A stretch of 56,963 nucleotides of DNA from positions 1-56,963 of the forward strand of contig RZZX01000006.1 in NCBI GenBank assembly GCA_009929715.1, written 5' to 3'. The position numbers and the translations under genes are program-made. The stretch's first letter is position 1. Every line of letters begins with the position of its first letter. Below are positions 1-8,256 of this stretch, piece by piece. The stretch comes from Bacteroidia bacterium (GTDB taxonomy: Bacteria > Bacteroidota > Bacteroidia > Bacteroidales > Bacteroidaceae). The notes beneath the pieces were generated by a model. That model saw only the letters and a list, made by a program, of their open reading frames with translations. It was not told where the DNA came from and did not search any database.

Positions 1-100
1 ATCAATAAATATTTCAGACTATATTTAGATGCTTTTTTAATGGGTACGAGACACCTTTCTCTTATAAAAAACTGTCACAACTTATTTTTTTACGTTTACA

Positions 101-1282
101 ATGAAAGCACTAGTTCTCTTTTTCAAAAAGCAAATCACTAAAGTCAAACAGTTTTTATCTCACTCTGAAAAGCATCAACGGCTTATCAAAAAAGGGAAAG
201 CGCTTTGGCGGTTGTTTCTTATCAGACGAGAAAATGGGCAACCGCTGCCAACCAATCAGCCAGAGCCAACCAACTGCCTGAATTGCGGACAAACCTTCAC
301 AGGTAATTACTGCAATGTATGCGGGCAAAGCCGAAAAACCACCAAATATACAGTTCATTCCATCTTCCAGAACATATTAGGAGGAATGACAAACATTGAC
401 CATGGATTCGGCTATACATTGATCGAACTGCTTATTCGCCCTGGCTATATGATTAATGACTACATAGCCGGTAAACGTGTGCGCTATTTCCGCCCGTTTC
501 AATCCTTGTTTGTTTTAGCTGCTATCTATATCCTATTTGTGCAGGTCATTGACCCAAACGCCATCGCAAAAGAAGAACGCGACGCAAAAGCCAGCAGAAG
601 CACCTATGCTGAAATCAGCCAAGAAATAAAAAAAGCCCTAAATGAAGAGAGCCCCAATAGCCTACACAGCACATCGGGGCAGAAAGCTGGAGAAAAGTTA
701 ACGCAAAAAGCAACTTTCTTAACCGATAGCCTGACTCAAATGGCACAAGACCAAGCAAAACAAGCTTCTTTAAAAGACAAAAGCCAACAAAAAGCAGCTA
801 TTCAACAACAAGAAGAAGAAAACAACTACCTCTTTGAATCCCCCTTTCTACGATCGGTCGAACAGCTCCTAACAAAATGGGCCCATGGCAACAAAGCTGC
901 TAGCATCCTCTGCGCCATCCCTATTTTTGCACTAGCTACCAGAAGCAGCTTTCGCAAACGAAGTTCCTCTAAGCACTTTAATATAACCGAGCATATCTTT
1001 ATCCAAACCTACATTGCTTGCCTGATTTTACTCGTCTCAATCATCTGCTTACCCTTCAATGGAAAAGCCGATATCAACTCCCTTTACGACATTCCCTACT
1101 GGGGCATATTCGGCCTTTATTTTTACGCTTACAAACAACTATTTGAAATAGGCTGGTGGAAAAGCATGCGTAAAACGCTGCAAATGTTTTTCTATGCCCT
1201 CTTCATCTTAATCGGACTAGCAATCATCGTAGGCCTCTTGTTTTTACTCATTAGTGCAATAGATCATCTTTTCGCCAAGTAA
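101..1282 (+). CDS. DUF3667 zinc-ribbon membrane protein
   Basis: The 393-residue protein has a short zinc ribbon (Cys59, Cys62, Cys71, Cys74, in CLNCGQ and CNVCGQ), followed by the region that marks DUF3667 (YTLIELLIRPGYMINDYI, then GKRVRYFRPFQ). A hydrophobic segment sits near residues 133-150. A low-complexity Ala/Lys/Gln/Glu stretch (about 180-245) separates it from several C-terminal membrane segments (about 270-390). The family is common in Bacteroidota and its function is unknown; I infer an inner-membrane protein. The ATG follows an AT-rich leader with no clear Shine-Dalgarno, as is normal here. It is a single gene with no obvious operon partner. Confidence 0.85.
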   Translation: MKALVLFFKKQITKVKQFLSHSEKHQRLIKKGKALWRLFLIRRENGQPLPTNQPEPTNCLNCGQTFTGNYCNVCGQSRKTTKYTVHSIFQNILGGMTNIDHGFGYTLIELLIRPGYMINDYIAGKRVRYFRPFQSLFVLAAIYILFVQVIDPNAIAKEERDAKASRSTYAEISQEIKKALNEESPNSLHSTSGQKAGEKLTQKATFLTDSLTQMAQDQAKQASLKDKSQQKAAIQQQEEENNYLFESPFLRSVEQLLTKWAHGNKAASILCAIPIFALATRSSFRKRSSSKHFNITEHIFIQTYIACLILLVSIICLPFNGKADINSLYDIPYWGIFGLYFYAYKQLFEIGWWKSMRKTLQMFFYALFILIGLAIIVGLLFLLISAIDHLFAK

Positions 1283-1325
1283 AACCGTGAATCTGAGCGT
1301 TTTTATAGAAATAAAAAGAAAAAGA

Positions 1326-1357
1326 TTTGCCTGAGAGAAATAAAAAAAGTATTTTTG
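1326..1357 (+). promoter_or_regulatory. Bacteroides-type promoter of rplU-rpmA
   Basis: TTTG (1326-1329) and TATTTTTG (1350-1357) are separated by 20 bp, matching the Bacteroidota -33/-7 consensus (TTTG, 19-21 bp, TAnnTTTG). The predicted transcript would have a leader of about 85 nt before rplU. Confidence 0.75.
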
Positions 1358-1447
1358 TGCCCGATTATTCCGCAACGGGTTCGACTAAGAGCCTTTTAAG
1401 TGATTGAAAGCCACCCGCCGGAGCTAACTTATAGATACATATATAAG

Positions 1448-1765
1448 ATGTACGCAATTGTAGAAATTAACGGTCAGCAGTTCAAAGCAGAAGCTGGCAA
1501 GAAATTGTTTGTTCACCACATCCAAAACGCAGAAAACGGTGCAACAGTTGAATTCGACAAAGTTCTTTTAGTAGACAACGATGGCAACATCACTGTAGGT
1601 GCTCCTACTGTAGAAGGTGCTAAAGTGGTTTGCCAAGTGGTTTCAAACTTAGTTAAAGGCGACAAAGTTTTGGTATTCCACAAAAAAAGAAGAAAAGGTC
1701 ACAGAAAACTGAACGGTCACCGCCAACAGTTTACTGAACTAACAATTACAGAAGTTAAAGCTTAA
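1448..1765 (+). CDS. rplU: 50S ribosomal protein L21
   Basis: This 105-residue protein starts [20 protein letters not shown] and carries the basic C-terminal segment [15 protein letters not shown] of bacterial L21. L21 binds 23S rRNA in the large subunit. The ATG at 1448 is chosen over an in-frame non-ATG start at 1400 because it gives the usual family length and N terminus. rpmA follows 23 bp downstream, the near-universal L21-L27 operon. Confidence 0.97.
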   Translation: MYAIVEINGQQFKAEAGKKLFVHHIQNAENGATVEFDKVLLVDNDGNITVGAPTVEGAKVVCQVVSNLVKGDKVLVFHKKRRKGHRKLNGHRQQFTELTITEVKA

Positions 1766-1788
1766 TCAATTAAAAAAAGTAAGAAGAA

Positions 1789-2049
1789 ATGGCACATAAA
1801 AAAGGTGTCGGTAGTTCGAAGAACGGCCGCGAATCAGCAAGTAAAAGATTAGGCGTAAAGATATTTGGTGGCGAAGCTTGCAAAGCAGGTAATATCATCA
1901 TCCGTCAAAGAGGTACAGAATTCCACCCAGGTGAAAACATGGGTATGGGTAAAGACCACACTCTTTTCGCTTTAGTAGATGGAACAGTTAACTTTAAAGT
2001 TACAAAGAACGACAGAAGATTTGTTTCTATCATCCCGACAGAAGCATAA
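1789..2049 (+). CDS. rpmA: 50S ribosomal protein L27
   Basis: The 86-residue protein starts [20 protein letters not shown], the typical L27 N terminus that reaches the peptidyl-transferase centre, followed by [15 protein letters not shown]. There is no N-terminal extension of the type cleaved in Firmicutes. It is the second gene of the rplU-rpmA operon and is followed by a strong hairpin terminator. Confidence 0.97.
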   Translation: MAHKKGVGSSKNGRESASKRLGVKIFGGEACKAGNIIIRQRGTEFHPGENMGMGKDHTLFALVDGTVNFKVTKNDRRFVSIIPTEA

Positions 2050-2073
2050 TCGTTAACTGAACGAACAGAATAG

Positions 2074-2114
2074 AAGAAGATGTAACCTAATCAGTTACAT
2101 CTTCTTTCTTTTTG
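2074..2114 (+). terminator. rho-independent terminator after rpmA
   Basis: A 13-bp perfect stem (2074-2086 with 2094-2106) and a 7-nt loop is followed by a T-rich tract. Confidence 0.85.
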
Positions 2115-2169
2115 TATGCCACCCCTAAGATATTTACGGCACAACCATCCGCTGTGTTTGTTTTTTAGT

Positions 2170-2177
2170 TATCTTTG
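2170..2177 (+). promoter_or_regulatory. -7 element upstream of serS
   Basis: TATCTTTG matches TAnnTTTG 35 bp before the serS ATG. No good -33 TTTG is present at the ideal spacing. Confidence 0.5.
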
Positions 2178-2211
2178 TCGTACAATTAATGTTTATATAT
2201 AAAGTCTAGAT

Positions 2212-3486
2212 ATGCTTACCATTAAACAGATTACAGAAAATACAGAAGCGGTTCTCCGCGGACTGGAAAAAAAGCATTTCAAAAATGCTAAAGAGACCAT
2301 CGAACAAGCCATACTATTCAATGACAAAAGACGCAACACTCAAAGCATCTTAGATAGCAACTTGGCAGAAGTCAATGCCCTTTCAAAAACCATCGGACAA
2401 TTAATGAAAGAGGGTAAAAAAGAGGAAGCAGCTGCAGCACGCGAACGAGTAGCTGAGCTGAAAGAGCAAAATAAAAGCTTAGATACCCAGATGTCCGATG
2501 CCGCTACTGAACTTCAAAACATACTATACACCATCCCTAATATCCCATACGAGAGTGTACCTGAAGGAGTTTGCGCCGAAGACAATGTAATCGAAAAGAC
2601 CGGTGGCATGGAGACAGCTCTACCAACCGACGCCCTTCCTCACTGGGAACTAGCAAAAAAATACGATTTAATAGATTTCGATCTCGGTGTAAAAATCACA
2701 GGAGCCGGATTCCCTGTTTACAAAGGAAAAGGAGCCCAACTACAACGAGCATTAATCAACTTTTTCTTAGATGAAGCACGCCACTCAGGCTATACAGAGA
2801 TTATGCCACCAACAGTAGTCAATGCTGCTTCAGGATACGGCACAGGTCAATTGCCCGACAAAGAGGGACAGATGTACCACTGCCAATTAGACGATTTGTA
2901 TCTCATTCCGACAGCCGAAGTTCCCGTCACAAACATCTACCGTGATGTCATCTTAGACGAGAAAGAGCTGCCGATCAAAAATTGCGCTTACACACAATGC
3001 TTCCGTCGCGAAGCCGGATCATACGGAAAAGACGTACGCGGACTAAACCGCCTACATGAGTTTTCAAAAGTTGAATTGGTGCGTATCGATAAGCCGGAGA
3101 ACTCAGAACAATCACACCAAGAGATGCTGGCACACGTAGAAGGGCTGTTGCAAAAACTAGAACTCCCCTACCGCATCCTTCGCCTTTGCGGAGGTGATAT
3201 GAGCTTTACAGCAGCTTTATGCTTCGACTTTGAAGTTTACTCGGAAGCCCAAAAACGTTGGTTAGAGGTTAGCTCCGTATCCAACTTTGATACCTACCAA
3301 GCCAATCGTTTAAAATGCCGTTACCGGTCGGCAGAGAAAAAGACCGAATTGTGCCACACCTTAAACGGTTCGGCATTAGCACTTCCACGCATCGTGGCTG
3401 CCTTACTCGAGAACCATCAGACGCCCGAGGGCATACGCATTCCCAAAGCACTGGTTCCATACTGTGGTTTTGAGTGGATTAATTGA
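2212..3486 (+). CDS. serS: serine--tRNA ligase
   Basis: This 424-residue class II aminoacyl-tRNA synthetase charges tRNA-Ser. Residues 1-105 form the long coiled-coil tRNA-binding arm rich in Lys/Glu (for example KEGKKEEAAAARERVAEL). The catalytic core contains class II motif 2 (CFRREAGSYGKDVRGLNRLH) and motif 3 (LNGSALALPRIVAALLENHQ). Length and motifs are normal for SerRS. It is monocistronic between its own -7 element and a strong terminator. Confidence 0.97.
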   Translation: MLTIKQITENTEAVLRGLEKKHFKNAKETIEQAILFNDKRRNTQSILDSNLAEVNALSKTIGQLMKEGKKEEAAAARERVAELKEQNKSLDTQMSDAATELQNILYTIPNIPYESVPEGVCAEDNVIEKTGGMETALPTDALPHWELAKKYDLIDFDLGVKITGAGFPVYKGKGAQLQRALINFFLDEARHSGYTEIMPPTVVNAASGYGTGQLPDKEGQMYHCQLDDLYLIPTAEVPVTNIYRDVILDEKELPIKNCAYTQCFRREAGSYGKDVRGLNRLHEFSKVELVRIDKPENSEQSHQEMLAHVEGLLQKLELPYRILRLCGGDMSFTAALCFDFEVYSEAQKRWLEVSSVSNFDTYQANRLKCRYRSAEKKTELCHTLNGSALALPRIVAALLENHQTPEGIRIPKALVPYCGFEWIN

Positions 3487-3506
3487 TCCACACCAACATA
3501 GGAAAC

Positions 3507-3546
3507 AGAAAGCCACTCTATCACAGAGTGGCTTTCTTCGTTTTTT
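3507..3546 (+). terminator. rho-independent terminator after serS
   Basis: A perfect 13-bp stem (3507-3519 with 3525-3537) with a 5-nt loop is followed by a T tract. Confidence 0.88.
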
Positions 3547-3571
3547 AGTTCTCATTTTCACAAATAAACTC

Positions 3572-3579
3572 TATCTTTG
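3572..3579 (+). promoter_or_regulatory. -7 element upstream of the NfnSL-type gene
   Basis: TATCTTTG matches TAnnTTTG 67 bp before the ATG at 3647. The -33 region is not convincing. Confidence 0.45.
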
Positions 3580-3646
3580 CCTAGAACGAATACTAAATTT
3601 ACTCAAAAACAGTCACGTAATAATTCCAACTAATTAATTTAAGATA

Positions 3647-5944
3647 ATGAACAAAATCATTAGCAAAGAACGCTTTTCGGAAAAAGTGTTTAAATTTGAA
3701 ATCGAAGCTCCGCTAATAGCCAAATCACGTAAAGCCGGGCATTTTGTGATTATCCGTGTAGGAGAAAAAGGCGAACGCATGCCTTTGACCATTGCCGGTG
3801 CCGACATTAAAAAAGGTACAATCACATTAGTTGTACAAAAAGTAGGACTTTCATCGACACGTCTTTGCGACTTAAATGAAGGAGATTACATCACAGACGT
3901 GGTAGGACCACTCGGACAAGCCACACACATAGAAAACTTCGGAACCGTCATTTGCGCCGGTGGTGGAGTTGGCGTAGCCCCCATGCTCCCCATTGTCCAA
4001 GCACTAAAGGCCGCCGGCAACCGCGTCATCACAGTTCTAGCTGGTAGAAACAAAGAACTGATTATTCTCGAAAAAGAGATGCGTGAAAGTTCAGACGAAG
4101 TCATCATCATGACAGACGACGGCTCTTATGGTCACAAAGGACTCGTTACAGAAGGAGTAGAATCGGTTATCAAGCGTGAAAAAGTAGATCATTGTTTCGC
4201 CATAGGCCCAGCCATCATGATGAAATTTCTATGCCTACTCACTAAAAAATACGAGTTACCCACCACCGTTTCCTTAAATACCATCATGGTCGATGGCACT
4301 GGCATGTGCGGTGCTTGCCGAATCACCGTGGGAGGAAAAACAAAATTCGTATGTGTAGACGGCCCCGAATTCGACGGGCATCAAGTCGACTTTGAGGAGA
4401 TGCTCAAACGCATGGGAGCTTTCAAAAAAATAGAACACGAGAAGATGGCACATCTTGATGAAGAGCACTCCACTTGTGAAGCAACGAAAGCCGTCGACGA
4501 AAAGAGTCGCAACGCCGATTGGCGACAAGCCCTTCGTAAATCAATGAACCCCAAAGAACGCACAGCCATTCCACGCGTTATCATGAACGAACTCGATCCC
4601 GAATACCGTTCACACAGCCATAAAGAAGAGGTGAACCAAGGACTAACTGCCGAACAAGCTGTTCTTGAAGCCAAACGTTGTCTCGATTGTGCCAATCCAG
4701 GTTGCATAGAAGGCTGCCCTGTAGGTATCGACATCCCCCGATTTGTCAAACACATCGAGAAAGGCGATTTCTTAGAAGCAGCCAAGACACTGAAAGAGAC
4801 CAGCGCCCTACCTGCAGTCTGCGGTCGCGTCTGCCCCCAAGAGAAACAATGCGAATCAAAATGTATCCATCTCAAAATGGGCAAGCAAGCCGTGGCCATA
4901 GGATATCTCGAACGCTTTGCAGCCGATTATGAGCGCGAAAGCGGACAAATCTCCATCCCAGTTATCGCTGCAAAGAACGGGGTAAAAGTAGCCGTTATCG
5001 GCTCCGGACCTGCCGGATTAGCTTTTGCCGGCGACATGGCCAAACTGGGCTATGACGTGACAGTCTTCGAAGCACTGCATGAAATTGGAGGCGTCTTAAA
5101 GTATGGCATTCCAGAATTTCGCCTACCCAATGAAATCGTTGACGTTGAGATCAACAACCTATCAAAAATGGGCGTAGAGTTCGTAAAAGATTGCATTGTA
5201 GGTAAAACTATTCGCATAGAAGAGCTAGAAGCCGAAGGATTCAAAGGCTTCTTTGTAGCCTCTGGTGCCGGTCTACCGAACTTCATGAATATCCCCGGTG
5301 AAAACGCCATCAACATCATGTCGTCCAACGAGTATCTAACTCGTGTCAACCTGATGGATGCTGCCAATCCAGAGTCGGACACCCCTGTCACCTTTGGAAA
5401 ACAAGTCGCAGTAATCGGTGGCGGTAACACCGCAATGGATTCTGTGCGCACCGCCAAACGACTAGGTGCCGAACGCGCCATGATCATCTACCGCCGATCA
5501 GAAGAAGAGATGCCTGCACGCCTAGAAGAGGTGAAACATGCCAAAGAAGAAGGCGTCGAATTCCTAACCCTTCACAATCCCATAGAGTACATTGCCGATG
5601 AAGAAGGCTCTGTAAAGCAAGTGATCCTACAAAAAATGATGTTGGGTGAACCCGATGCCTCAGGCCGTCGGAGCCCAATCGCTATTGAAGGAGCCACAGA
5701 AACAATCGATATCGATCTAGCTATTGTGAGCGTAGGCGTTTCACCGAACCCCATCGTTCCTAGCTCAATACCCGGACTCGAAGTAAGTCGTAAAGGAACC
5801 ATCATCGTTAGCGACAGTATGCAATCATCCATCCCCACGATCTATGCGGGAGGCGATATTGTACGCGGTGGGGCAACAGTTATATTAGCAATGGGCGATG
5901 GACGCAAAGCCGCCGCTGCCATGCATGAACAACTTCAAAAGTAA
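3647..5944 (+). CDS. fused NfnSL-type ferredoxin/NAD(P) oxidoreductase (DHOD-B-like + GltD-like)
   Basis: The 765 residues join two modules. Residues 1-280 resemble the FAD/NAD-binding electron-transfer subunit of dihydroorotate dehydrogenase B, NfnS or SudB, with a C-terminal [2Fe-2S] ligand set (MCGACRITVGG then FVC, near residues 219-235). From about 285 onward it resembles NfnL or the glutamate synthase small subunit: Cys-rich [4Fe-4S] motifs (CLDCANPGCIEGCP near 345; CGRVCPQEKQCESKC near 390) and two dinucleotide-binding folds (GSGPAGLAFAG; GGGNTAMD). Databases often label such proteins as bifunctional DHODB/glutamate synthase. The domain pairing equals NfnS+NfnL, so transfer of electrons between NADH, NADPH and ferredoxin is the better guess. 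No gltB or pyrD is adjacent. The activity is inferred, not shown. Confidence 0.85.
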   Translation: MNKIISKERFSEKVFKFEIEAPLIAKSRKAGHFVIIRVGEKGERMPLTIAGADIKKGTITLVVQKVGLSSTRLCDLNEGDYITDVVGPLGQATHIENFGTVICAGGGVGVAPMLPIVQALKAAGNRVITVLAGRNKELIILEKEMRESSDEVIIMTDDGSYGHKGLVTEGVESVIKREKVDHCFAIGPAIMMKFLCLLTKKYELPTTVSLNTIMVDGTGMCGACRITVGGKTKFVCVDGPEFDGHQVDFEEMLKRMGAFKKIEHEKMAHLDEEHSTCEATKAVDEKSRNADWRQALRKSMNPKERTAIPRVIMNELDPEYRSHSHKEEVNQGLTAEQAVLEAKRCLDCANPGCIEGCPVGIDIPRFVKHIEKGDFLEAAKTLKETSALPAVCGRVCPQEKQCESKCIHLKMGKQAVAIGYLERFAADYERESGQISIPVIAAKNGVKVAVIGSGPAGLAFAGDMAKLGYDVTVFEALHEIGGVLKYGIPEFRLPNEIVDVEINNLSKMGVEFVKDCIVGKTIRIEELEAEGFKGFFVASGAGLPNFMNIPGENAINIMSSNEYLTRVNLMDAANPESDTPVTFGKQVAVIGGGNTAMDSVRTAKRLGAERAMIIYRRSEEEMPARLEEVKHAKEEGVEFLTLHNPIEYIADEEGSVKQVILQKMMLGEPDASGRRSPIAIEGATETIDIDLAIVSVGVSPNPIVPSSIPGLEVSRKGTIIVSDSMQSSIPTIYAGGDIVRGGATVILAMGDGRKAAAAMHEQLQK

Positions 5945-5960
5945 CCCTCCAGATACCAAA

Positions 5961-5998
5961 AAAGTAGATAACAGTCAGACTGTTATCTACTTTTTTTA
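5961..5998 (+). terminator. rho-independent terminator after the NfnSL-type gene
   Basis: A perfect 15-bp stem (5961-5975 with 5979-5993) with a 3-nt loop is followed by T7. Confidence 0.9.
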
Positions 5999-6035
5999 AA
6001 TGACTTTGAATCCTCTTATCTAAGTTTACAAAGTT

Positions 6036-6389
6036 TTATTTCACAAGACTATTCGTTTCTGGATCGGGAAAAATAACCGCCGGTTTAAATGACTTAGCCT
6101 CTTCAAAATCCATTAAGCCATAAGACATAATAATAACGATATCACCCGGTTGCACGCGACGAGCAGCTGCACCATTCAGACAAATTTTCCCAGAACCACG
6201 CTCCCCTTTAATAATATACGTTTCAAAACGCTCTCCATTATTATTATCGGCAATGTGCACCTTCTCGCCAGCAATCATATTCGCAGCATCCATCAAATCC
6301 TCGTCGATGGTAATACTCCCTACATAATTTAAATTAGCTTCAGTGACACGCGCACAGTGGATTTTTGATTTCAATACTTCGATCATCAT
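6036..6389 (-). CDS. panD: aspartate 1-decarboxylase precursor
   Basis: The 117-residue pyruvoyl enzyme makes beta-alanine from aspartate for pantothenate synthesis. The N terminus has [18 protein letters not shown] sequence (here [20 protein letters not shown]), followed by Gly24-Ser25, where self-cleavage creates the pyruvoyl group. [20 protein letters not shown] is the family C-terminal signature. It lies 17 bp downstream of panC on the same strand, so the pair forms an operon. There are two adjacent Met codons, and the start could be 3 nt shorter. Confidence 0.96.
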   Translation of the reverse strand: MMIEVLKSKIHCARVTEANLNYVGSITIDEDLMDAANMIAGEKVHIADNNNGERFETYIIKGERGSGKICLNGAAARRVQPGDIVIIMSYGLMDFEEAKSFKPAVIFPDPETNSLVK

Positions 6390-6406
6390 AAAGTTATTCT
6401 CTTTAT

Positions 6407-7261
6407 TTAGTTAGTGGTTTCTTTATATTTAATGTTATCAATCAAGCGCACCTCTCCACAAAAGACCGTGATACACCCCACAGCATACGAAGTCTCTTCC
6501 CAACAAGAAAGTCCCTGCAACGTCTGCCCATCGACTATTTCAAAATACTCCAGCGAGAGTCCTTCGGCCTCAGCAATAGCCTCTTTCACCCATTGCAATG
6601 TTTCAGAAACCGTATGATTTGCCGCATAATCCCGGCTAGCAAAAAGCGTTCGAGAAATAGCCAAAGCATGTTGGCGATCCTCCGCAGACAACCGTTGGTT
6701 GCGACTACTCAAAGCCAACCCATCTTGTTCACGAACAATAGGACATCCTACAATTTGGAGACCATAACCCATTTTTCGTACCATTTCACGAATGACAGCC
6801 AACTGCTGGAAATCTTTTTCCCCAAAATAAGCCACATCAGGTCCCACTGCATCAAACAGCTTGCTAACAATCTGGCAAACCCCATTGAAATGTCCCGGAC
6901 GAAAAGCCCCCTCCATCACAGTATCTAAAGGCGGATAACTAAACGAACGCTCGTCCGGTTGAGGATACATTTCCTCCACTGTCGGCGCAAACACGAAATC
7001 AGCTCCACAGCCCTCCAGCAAGAGACAATCAGCCTCCAACGTGCGAGGATATTTTGCCAAGTCACTCTGATCGTTAAACTGAGTCGGATTCACAAAAACG
7101 CTCACCACAGCTACCTCGTTTTCCTGTGCACACCGCCTAACCAAGGACGCATGTCCCTCATGTAAAGCCCCCATCGTAGGGACCAATCCTATCCTTTTAC
7201 CCTGTGCTCTAAAGGCCACTAAATGAGCCTGTAAGTCACTGATAGTATGTACTATTTTCAT
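6407..7261 (-). CDS. panC: pantoate--beta-alanine ligase
   Basis: This 284-residue ATP-dependent ligase joins pantoate and beta-alanine to form pantothenate. It shows the nucleotidyltransferase-type motif [17 protein letters not shown] near the N terminus (HxGH-like). Further signatures are [32 protein letters not shown] and [11 protein letters not shown]. Length and motifs are complete. It is the first gene of the panC-panD operon. panB and panE are not in the window. Confidence 0.97.
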   Translation of the reverse strand: MKIVHTISDLQAHLVAFRAQGKRIGLVPTMGALHEGHASLVRRCAQENEVAVVSVFVNPTQFNDQSDLAKYPRTLEADCLLLEGCGADFVFAPTVEEMYPQPDERSFSYPPLDTVMEGAFRPGHFNGVCQIVSKLFDAVGPDVAYFGEKDFQQLAVIREMVRKMGYGLQIVGCPIVREQDGLALSSRNQRLSAEDRQHALAISRTLFASRDYAANHTVSETLQWVKEAIAEAEGLSLEYFEIVDGQTLQGLSCWEETSYAVGCITVFCGEVRLIDNIKYKETTN

Positions 7262-7366
7262 TCTAACTAACCCTATTAAGTTCTATTGTTTGCAAAAACT
7301 CTGCAAAATAAACTAATATTTGCCATATAAAGAAAGAATATCGTACTTAAAGCTCATTTTTTTTGC

Positions 7367-7374
7367 TATCTTTG
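7367..7374 (+). promoter_or_regulatory. -7 element upstream of the glycogen-synthase-like gene
   Basis: TATCTTTG matches TAnnTTTG. It ends 16 bp before the ATG at 7391 and 28 bp before the ATG at 7403. The short distance to the first ATG favours the second as the start. Confidence 0.5.
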
Positions 7375-7402
7375 CAGAATATTATAGAGAATGATTGTTA
7401 TT

Positions 7403-8233
7403 ATGACAAAGGCGAGTAAAGTTTTATTTATCACACAAGAAATTACACCTTACGTTTCAGCATCTGAAATGGCCAATGTAGGTAGAAACCTACCCCAAGC
7501 GATTCAGGAAAAGGGCCGAGAAATCAGAACTTTTATGCCTAAATGGGGCAACATTAATGAACGTAGGAATCAGCTACATGAAGTTATTCGTTTATCGGGA
7601 ATGAACCTGATTATTGATGACACTGATCATCCACTTATCATCAAAGTAGCTTCTATTCAGTCTGCACGCATGCAGGTTTATTTCATTGATAACGATGACT
7701 ATTTTCAGAATAGACTACAAACAGTGGATGAAAACGGAGTAGAGTATGACGACAATGAAAACCGTGCTATCTTCTATGCGCGCGGCGTCCTTGAGACAGT
7801 AAAAAAACTGCGTTGGTGTCCAGACGTGATCCACTGCCACGGTTGGATGACTGCATTGGCTCCGCTTTACATCAAGAAAGCCTATAAAGACGAACCTTCG
7901 TTCCGTGATACCAAAATCGTATTCTCAGTTTATGAAGACGATTTTAAAAATCCCTTTAGTAGCGATTTCGCCTCTAAACTGATGTTAAAGGGCGTTACTA
8001 AAAAAGATGTAGAGCCTTTACAAGGATCAATCGATTATGCCACTTTATGTAAATTTGCCATAGATTACTCGGATGGTGTTATCCAAAACAGTGAAAAGGT
8101 AAACGAAGAAGTGATGGCATACGCAGCTCAATCCGGAAAGTTAGTGGTGAATTATCAAAACCCGGACGACTATGCAAATGCGTGTGACGAGCTCTATGAT
8201 AAAGTATGGGATAGCGATTCAAATAAAGAATAA
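7403..8233 (+). CDS. short glycogen/starch-synthase-like protein (GT5 N-terminal lobe only)
   Basis: The 276 residues (MTKASKVLFITQEITPY at the N terminus) resemble the N-terminal Rossmann lobe of GT5 glycogen synthase, including a DVIHCHGWMTALAPLY motif. Full GlgA enzymes have about 470 residues with a second lobe. Here the chain stops after the first lobe and a short helix-rich tail. The KTGGL loop that binds ADP-glucose is replaced (SASEM near residue 21). I infer that it is not a conventional glycogen synthase and may be a regulatory or scaffold paralogue. The ATG at 7391 (MIVI-) is an alternative start. It probably forms an operon with the DUF4270 gene 23 bp downstream. Confidence 0.8.
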   Translation: MTKASKVLFITQEITPYVSASEMANVGRNLPQAIQEKGREIRTFMPKWGNINERRNQLHEVIRLSGMNLIIDDTDHPLIIKVASIQSARMQVYFIDNDDYFQNRLQTVDENGVEYDDNENRAIFYARGVLETVKKLRWCPDVIHCHGWMTALAPLYIKKAYKDEPSFRDTKIVFSVYEDDFKNPFSSDFASKLMLKGVTKKDVEPLQGSIDYATLCKFAIDYSDGVIQNSEKVNEEVMAYAAQSGKLVVNYQNPDDYANACDELYDKVWDSDSNKE

Positions 8234-8256
8234 CTAAAATCAAGAAACACCAATTT

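Noticed and set aside
4381..4899. Minus-strand open frame of 172 codons
   Set aside because: It is antisense to the NfnSL-type gene and has no domain or start context.
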